Source of the DNA: an uncultured bacterium
GTDB lineage: Bacteria > Verrucomicrobiota > Lentisphaeria > Oligosphaerales > Oligosphaeraceae
DNA length: 10,144 bases
Reading direction: 5' to 3'
Assembly: GCA_902783355.1 (NCBI GenBank)
Contig: CACZQQ010000221.1
Location: forward strand, 1 to 10,144
Shown here: piece after piece, positions 6,498 through 10,144 of the stretch
Numbering within the stretch: the first letter of the stretch is position 1
How the letters are laid out: each line of letters begins with the position of its first letter
Translations under genes and position numbers: made by a program
The notes under the pieces: generated by a model
Databases searched by the model: none
Told to the model about the DNA's origin: nothing
The model's input: only the letters and a program-made list of their open reading frames with translations

Positions 6498-7607
6498 ATG
6501 CAAGAATCACTCTTCCATCGCTTTGGTGCACGCCTCCTGGCCGCCCTCTTCGCCCTCTTTGCCTTTACCACGCTCTCCCTCCAGGCCCAGATGGGCGGGG
6601 ACGACGACGACGATGACGACGACGATATGGCCCCCGCCGCGGAGGTCTACGACGAGCAGGCCTGGCTCAACGAGGAGAAGCCGCGCATCGAGGGAATCCT
6701 CGCCAAGAGGCGTCAGGAGAACTACGACAAGATCACGCGCGAAGTGACGCGCGAGCGCGTCGTCGAGATGATCAAGCTGATGATCCGCAAGCGCGAGAAC
6801 AACAGGATGCTGGGCAACTTCCAGATCCTGCGCCTGCCCGGCATCGAGATCGACTGGCGCGACGCCAATACGCGCCCCAGCAAGAGCAAGGAGACCATCG
6901 TGGACGAGGTGGAGCAGCAGGCCCGCGAGACGGCGCTGGAGAAGATCAGGCCCGACGAGCGCAAGGCGTTGGTGGACGAGGAGGCCGAGGAGCTCTACCA
7001 GATGTACCAGATTGGCGACAAGGTGTCGCTTGTCCTGCGCGACGGCCGCGGCCCCAACACCTTCATCGACGACAAGACCTTCACAGGCATCAACGAGGAG
7101 TATGTCCTCCTGGGCAACCGCATGATCCTCAGCAGCGACCTGGATCCGCTGGACAGGGCCAAGTTCTACGAGAACCTCAATGCGGAGGCCAAGGCGGAGT
7201 ACATCCGCCTGCAGAAGGGGCAGATCCAGGTCGAGTACGACGCCTGCGTCCAGGACCTGATCATCCGGAACACGCCGGACATGCTGCGCAAGAACGGCTA
7301 CGTGCCGGATGTCGCGAAGCCCACGGCCCATCTGCGCACCTCCAAGATCGAGCTGTGGATTTCCAAATACGACCTTGTCAGCCGTGTCCAGTCCATCTAT
7401 ATCAACTACCTGAAGAAGCTCGCGGATGAAAGGGACATTCCCAACTACATGCGCAGCCAAGGCTTCATCTGGTATAAGACATTGGACGGCAAGGGGATGG
7501 AGTGGATCTCCGAGAAGGAGAAGCAGCGCCGCGAGGCGCCGCCGCCCTCCGCGCAGCCTGGCATGGAAGGCATGCCCGGCGGCATGCCCCCCGGCATGAT
7601 GCCGTAG
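6498..7607 (+). CDS. Exported protein of unknown function with Asp9 run
   Basis: I do not recognise this family. The ATG at 6498 is chosen because it places a good signal peptide at the N-terminus: R8/R12, a hydrophobic core about 13-26, and a likely cut after LQA (residue 30). Longer in-frame GTG starts (6411) add 29 residues that would bury it. No Shine-Dalgarno site is visible; the leader is A-rich. The 369-residue product carries nine consecutive Asp (35-43) right after the predicted cleavage site. A charged, mostly helical region with many Glu/Lys/Arg follows (about 50-170). Next is a short stretch with alternating beta character, IGDKVSLVLRDGRG onward (172-215), that could be a small SH3-like barrel. 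Then come more helices, and a Pro/Gly/Met-rich tail (about 347-369). Probably periplasmic or surface-associated. The LOG gene follows after 34 bp. Confidence 0.8.
   Translation: MQESLFHRFGARLLAALFALFAFTTLSLQAQMGGDDDDDDDDDMAPAAEVYDEQAWLNEEKPRIEGILAKRRQENYDKITREVTRERVVEMIKLMIRKRENNRMLGNFQILRLPGIEIDWRDANTRPSKSKETIVDEVEQQARETALEKIRPDERKALVDEEAEELYQMYQIGDKVSLVLRDGRGPNTFIDDKTFTGINEEYVLLGNRMILSSDLDPLDRAKFYENLNAEAKAEYIRLQKGQIQVEYDACVQDLIIRNTPDMLRKNGYVPDVAKPTAHLRTSKIELWISKYDLVSRVQSIYINYLKKLADERDIPNYMRSQGFIWYKTLDGKGMEWISEKEKQRREAPPPSAQPGMEGMPGGMPPGMMP
7569..7604 (+). repeat. GGCATGCC palindrome cluster at gene 3' end
   Basis: Two copies of the 8-bp palindrome GGCATGCC (7569-7576 and 7581-7588) are separated by CGGC, so they can pair with each other. 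A third related unit, CGGCATGATGCCG, lies at 7592-7604. They encode the Gly/Met/Pro repeats of the exported protein's tail. CTTTTT at 7613-7618 follows about 9 nt later, too far for a standard terminator. Repeated GGCATG codon pairs may explain the pattern without any regulatory role. Confidence 0.4.
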
Positions 7608-7641
7608 AAGAGCCTTTTTGACAGCGGAGGACAGCGGGACG

Positions 7642-8442
7642 ATGTACAACAGTCTGATACGGGCCAGCGAAGACCTGGATTTCCTCAACAGCCCCGAGTG
7701 CCGCGCCATCCGTCTGGAGCTGGAGTATCTCAAGCCGGAGCTCCAGCTGAAGAAGGAGGCGGTGCTCTCCACCATCGTCATCTTCGGCAGCGCCCGCATC
7801 AAGTCGCCCGAGGACGCGGCCGCCGAGTTGTCGGCGGCGAAGGCGGCGCTGATGGCGGGCGAGGGCAGCGAGGCGGCGAAACTGCGCCTGCAGCGGGCCG
7901 AGAACGCCATGCGCCTCAGCAAGTACTATGTGGTCGCGCGCGATTTCGCCCGCCTCGTCACGGAGTTCGACAAGGCCGACGGGCCCGAATACCGCTATGT
8001 GGTCTGCACGGGCGGCGGCGGCGGCATTATGGAGGCCGGCAACCGCGGCGCGGCGGAGGCCGGCGGCATCTCCGTCGGCCTCAACATCAAGCTGCCCTTC
8101 GAGCAGAAGCCCAACCCCTACATCACGGAAAACCTCAACTTCAACTTCCGTTATTTCAACATCCGCAAGATGCATTTCATGAAGCGCGCCCGCGCCCTGG
8201 GCTGCTTCCCCGGCGGCTTCGGCACCATGGACGAGCTCTTCGAAGTGCTGACACTGGTGCAGACCAACATCGTCAAGCGGGTGCCTATCGTCCTCTTCGG
8301 AAGCGAGTTCTGGAGCCGACTCATCGACTGGAAGTATTTTGTCAGCGAGGGCTTCATCTCGCCGGAGGACCTGGGCCTCTTCAAGGTGTGCGACACCGCC
8401 GAGGAGGGCTGGAAATACATCAAGGGGTTCTACCAGCTTTGA
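7642..8442 (+). CDS. LOG-family nucleotide 5'-monophosphate phosphoribohydrolase
   Basis: A Rossmann-fold protein of the LOG family (TIGR00730-type, once misnamed lysine decarboxylase). Characterised members hydrolyse cytokinin riboside or purine 5'-monophosphates to the free base and ribose 5-phosphate. The two signatures are intact: CTGGGGGIMEAGNRGA (residues 122-137) and FPGGFGTMDELFE (189-201), whose Glu and Arg residues form the active site. The ATG at 7642 gives 266 residues, preceded by GGAGG at 7626-7630 (11 nt). A TTG at 7618 is in frame but would put that site inside the gene. It is longer than the classic ~190-residue LOG, with an N-terminal helical section and an insertion (about residues 54-95, charged and helical) between the first strand (IVIFGSARI) and the GGGGGIME motif. 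The physiological substrate cannot be read from sequence. It overlaps prmC. Confidence 0.92.
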   Translation: MYNSLIRASEDLDFLNSPECRAIRLELEYLKPELQLKKEAVLSTIVIFGSARIKSPEDAAAELSAAKAALMAGEGSEAAKLRLQRAENAMRLSKYYVVARDFARLVTEFDKADGPEYRYVVCTGGGGGIMEAGNRGAAEAGGISVGLNIKLPFEQKPNPYITENLNFNFRYFNIRKMHFMKRARALGCFPGGFGTMDELFEVLTLVQTNIVKRVPIVLFGSEFWSRLIDWKYFVSEGFISPEDLGLFKVCDTAEEGWKYIKGFYQL

Positions 8443-9242
8443 CGGAGGCCCTGCATGTGGCGGCGGCCGCGCGCCTGAAGGCGGCGGGCGTCGAGAACGC
8501 CGTGCAGGAGGCCCGCTGGATGGTGGAGCTGGCATGGCGCGACGCCGCGCCGCAGGAGCGCCTGGAGGAGATGCTGCGGCGGCGCGAGGCGGGCGTCCCC
8601 TTCCAGTATGCCGTCGGCTCCACGGAGTTCTATTGCGTGGAGCTGGAGGTCGGGCCAGGCGTCCTCATCCCGCGCCCCGAGACCGAACTGCTTGTCGAGG
8701 AGGCCCTGAAAGTGCTGAAAGCCGCGCCCGCTGGCACGCGCGTGCTGGACTTGTGCACAGGCTCCGGCGCCATCCCGCTGGCCATGGCGGCGGAACGCCC
8801 CGACCTGGACTACACCGCCGTCGACCTCTCGGCGGAGGCGCTGGACTGGGCGCGACGCAATGCCGCGCGCCTGAAGCCGCCTCGCCTGCAATTCCTTCAG
8901 GGCGACCTCTTTGAGCCGCTGGCAGAGGGCACGCAATTCGCCCTTGTCACCGCCAATCCGCCCTATGTCTCTCCTGCGGAATACGCCGCCCTCGACCCCG
9001 AAATCAAGGCGCACGAGCCGCGTCTGGCTCTGGAGGCGGCGGAAGACGGCCTCGCGGTCGCCTACCGCATCCTCGACGAGGCACGTCGCTTCATGGCGTC
9101 CGGCGCCTGCCTGCTCATGGAGATGGGCGAGACGCAGGGCAGGGCGCTCCAGGCAAGGGCCCTCGCAAATGGCTTCTCCGATGTGCGCATTCTCCGCGAC
9201 CTGGCTGGCCGAGACAGATTCGTTTTTACTGTAAATCATTGA
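8439..9242 (+). CDS. prmC: Release factor glutamine methyltransferase PrmC
   Basis: Uses S-adenosylmethionine to methylate the Gln of the GGQ motif in release factors RF1 and RF2, raising termination efficiency. Motifs: IPRPETE (77-83), the SAM-binding VLDLCTGSGAIPLAMA (102-117; Cys where Gly is common), an acidic AVDLS loop, and the catalytic NPPY (173-176). The later HEPRLALEAAEDGL segment is also family-typical. The frame has no ATG near the expected start. TTG at 8439 overlaps the LOG stop and gives EALHVAAAARL, matching the usual PrmC N-terminus, for 267 residues. GTG at 8457 is the alternative and has a better GGAGG (8444-8448) 8 nt upstream. prmC often follows prfA; here prfA is absent and the partner is a LOG gene. 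Either start implies translational coupling. Confidence 0.94.
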   Translation: MTEALHVAAAARLKAAGVENAVQEARWMVELAWRDAAPQERLEEMLRRREAGVPFQYAVGSTEFYCVELEVGPGVLIPRPETELLVEEALKVLKAAPAGTRVLDLCTGSGAIPLAMAAERPDLDYTAVDLSAEALDWARRNAARLKPPRLQFLQGDLFEPLAEGTQFALVTANPPYVSPAEYAALDPEIKAHEPRLALEAAEDGLAVAYRILDEARRFMASGACLLMEMGETQGRALQARALANGFSDVRILRDLAGRDRFVFTVNH

Positions 9243-9250
9243 TAATCAAT
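9238..9250 (+). promoter_or_regulatory. AT-rich dyad upstream of the GH43 gene
   Basis: ATTGAT (9238-9243) and ATCAAT (9245-9250) are exact reverse complements around a single A, spanning the prmC stop and the 13-bp spacer before the GH43 start. GATAAT at 9241-9246 also resembles a -10 box, but there is no convincing -35. An operator for the sugar-related gene is possible; the evidence is the symmetry and the local AT-richness alone. Confidence 0.35.
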
Positions 9251-9255
9251 AGGTT

Positions 9256-10144
9256 ATGAAAGAATTCTGTTCAAACTCCTCTCCCCTGCTGGCGGGCGAC
9301 CCCTTCATCCTCCTCCATGACGGCAGGTACTACGCCTACGGCACCACCCACGACGACGGCATTCTGGTCTACGAGTCGGACGACCTGCGGGAGTGGCGCC
9401 TCTGCGACAACGGACGCGGCGGTTTCGCCCTCCGCCGCGAGGACACGGGCGCCGAAAAGTGGTTCTGGGCGCCGGAGGTCTATCCACAGGGCGACGGCTT
9501 CGCCATGTACTTCTCGCGCGAACTGCACATCTCCTGCGCACGCGCGCCGCATCCCGCAGGCCCCTTCGTGGAGGTCGGACGGAAGCCCATCTACGACATG
9601 CCCAACGAACATTGGATCGACGACACATGCTTCGTCGACGACGATGGCCAGGCCTACATCTACTTCAGCCGCCGCCCCCAAGGCGCGCGCGGCTCGGAGA
9701 TCTGGGGCGCCGAACTGGAGGACGACCGCGCCACCCTGCGCGAGGGGAGCCTCTTCTGCTGCTTCGGGCCGACGGAGGAGTGGGAGCTGCGCTCCGAACC
9801 CATCCGGACGGTGGAGGGCCCCTTCATGCTGAAGCACGACGGGAGATACTATCTGACCTACACGGCCAACCACTATGAATCGCATGACTACGCGGTCGGC
9901 TATGCCGTCTCGGAGACGCCGCACGGCCCCTTCCGCAAGACGCCGGACAACCCGATCCTGCGGCGCCTGGCAGGATATGTCGGCACGGGCCACCATTCCT
10001 TCTTCCACGACAAGGAGGGGCGCCTCCGCATCGTCTTCCACGTGCATTATTCCAAAACGCAGATTCATCCCCGACGGGTCATCATCGGCTCCGTGTTCTT
10101 CAAGGACGGCAAACTGAAAATCGGTCAGGATTTCATTCAGCCCA
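9256..10144 (+). CDS. Glycoside hydrolase family 43-type protein, 3'-truncated by window edge
   Basis: The frame from the ATG at 9256 stays open to the last base (296 codons, no stop), so the gene continues beyond the window. It has the five-bladed beta-propeller pattern and the three acidic residues of GH43 enzymes. These are a general base D15 in LLAGDPFILLHDGRYYAYGT, a pKa-modulating Asp at D122 in HWIDDTCFVDDDGQAYIYFS, and a general acid E187 in VEGPFMLKHDGRYYLTYTA. GH43 members are mostly arabinofuranosidases, xylosidases, arabinanases or galactosidases; the exact sugar cannot be told. No signal peptide is seen: the N-terminus MKEFCSNSSPLLAGD runs straight into the first blade, suggesting a cytosolic enzyme acting on imported oligosaccharides. 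The Shine-Dalgarno site is poor. prmC ends 13 bp upstream, so it may read through or use its own promoter near the dyad. Confidence 0.9.
   Translation, partial: MKEFCSNSSPLLAGDPFILLHDGRYYAYGTTHDDGILVYESDDLREWRLCDNGRGGFALRREDTGAEKWFWAPEVYPQGDGFAMYFSRELHISCARAPHPAGPFVEVGRKPIYDMPNEHWIDDTCFVDDDGQAYIYFSRRPQGARGSEIWGAELEDDRATLREGSLFCCFGPTEEWELRSEPIRTVEGPFMLKHDGRYYLTYTANHYESHDYAVGYAVSETPHGPFRKTPDNPILRRLAGYVGTGHHSFFHDKEGRLRIVFHVHYSKTQIHPRRVIIGSVFFKDGKLKIGQDFIQP

Noticed and set aside
6507..7922. 471-residue minus-strand open frame over the Asp-rich protein
   Set aside because: Val/Leu/Asp-rich antisense of the real gene; it ends inside the signal-peptide region and crosses into LOG.
7698..8438. Long upstream extension of the prmC frame through LOG
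   Set aside because: The extension is an out-of-frame, Arg/His/Gly-rich reading of LOG; PrmC homology begins only at about 8439.
9271..10068. 265-residue minus-strand open frame over the GH43 gene
   Set aside because: The + strand frame is open throughout and carries all three GH43 catalytic positions.

Overview
The window is a GC-rich bacterial chromosome segment, roughly two-thirds G+C by eye, with every gene on the + strand and densely packed. It opens with the distal part of a ribosomal-protein operon: the 3' part of rpsE, then rplO, secY, adk, map and infA, in the order typical of the bacterial spc region. Two ordinary members are missing. There is no rpmD (L30) in the 31-bp rpsE-rplO gap, and no rpmJ/rpsM follows infA. 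Loss of L30 between S5 and L15, together with high GC, a YejM-like envelope protein and a GH43 glycosidase, would fit a Gram-negative carbohydrate user, perhaps of the PVC group (Lentisphaerota/Kiritimatiellota-like). That placement is an inference of low confidence.

Region 1 (1-4405) is the translation and secretion block. rpsE-rplO-secY are followed by a GC-rich compound hairpin with a T-rich tail (2664-2710) that may end or attenuate transcription before adk-map-infA. Those three genes are tightly coupled: a 4-bp gap between adk and map, and a 25-bp overlap between map and infA. The rplO-secY spacer also holds two tandem hairpins.

Region 2 (4406-6356) begins with another hairpin after infA, then one large gene for an inner-membrane protein with about five N-terminal membrane segments and a periplasmic alkaline-phosphatase/sulfatase-fold domain. 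It is closest in layout to YejM/PbgA, with LtaS-type enzymes as the alternative. The start of this gene is an AT-rich island holding a perfect 8-bp inverted repeat.

Region 3 (6357-9242) follows a 141-bp AT-richer spacer, a plausible promoter region. It encodes an unrecognised exported protein with a nine-aspartate run after its signal peptide, a LOG-family nucleotide phosphoribohydrolase, and PrmC, which modifies the release factors. LOG and prmC overlap by a few bases.

Region 4 (9243-10144) has a short AT-rich dyad and then a glycoside hydrolase family 43 gene that runs off the window end. Nothing here looks like a mobile element, CRISPR array, RNA gene or complete new defence system. The least explained items are the Asp-rich exported protein and the palindromes at the edges of the non-ribosomal genes.
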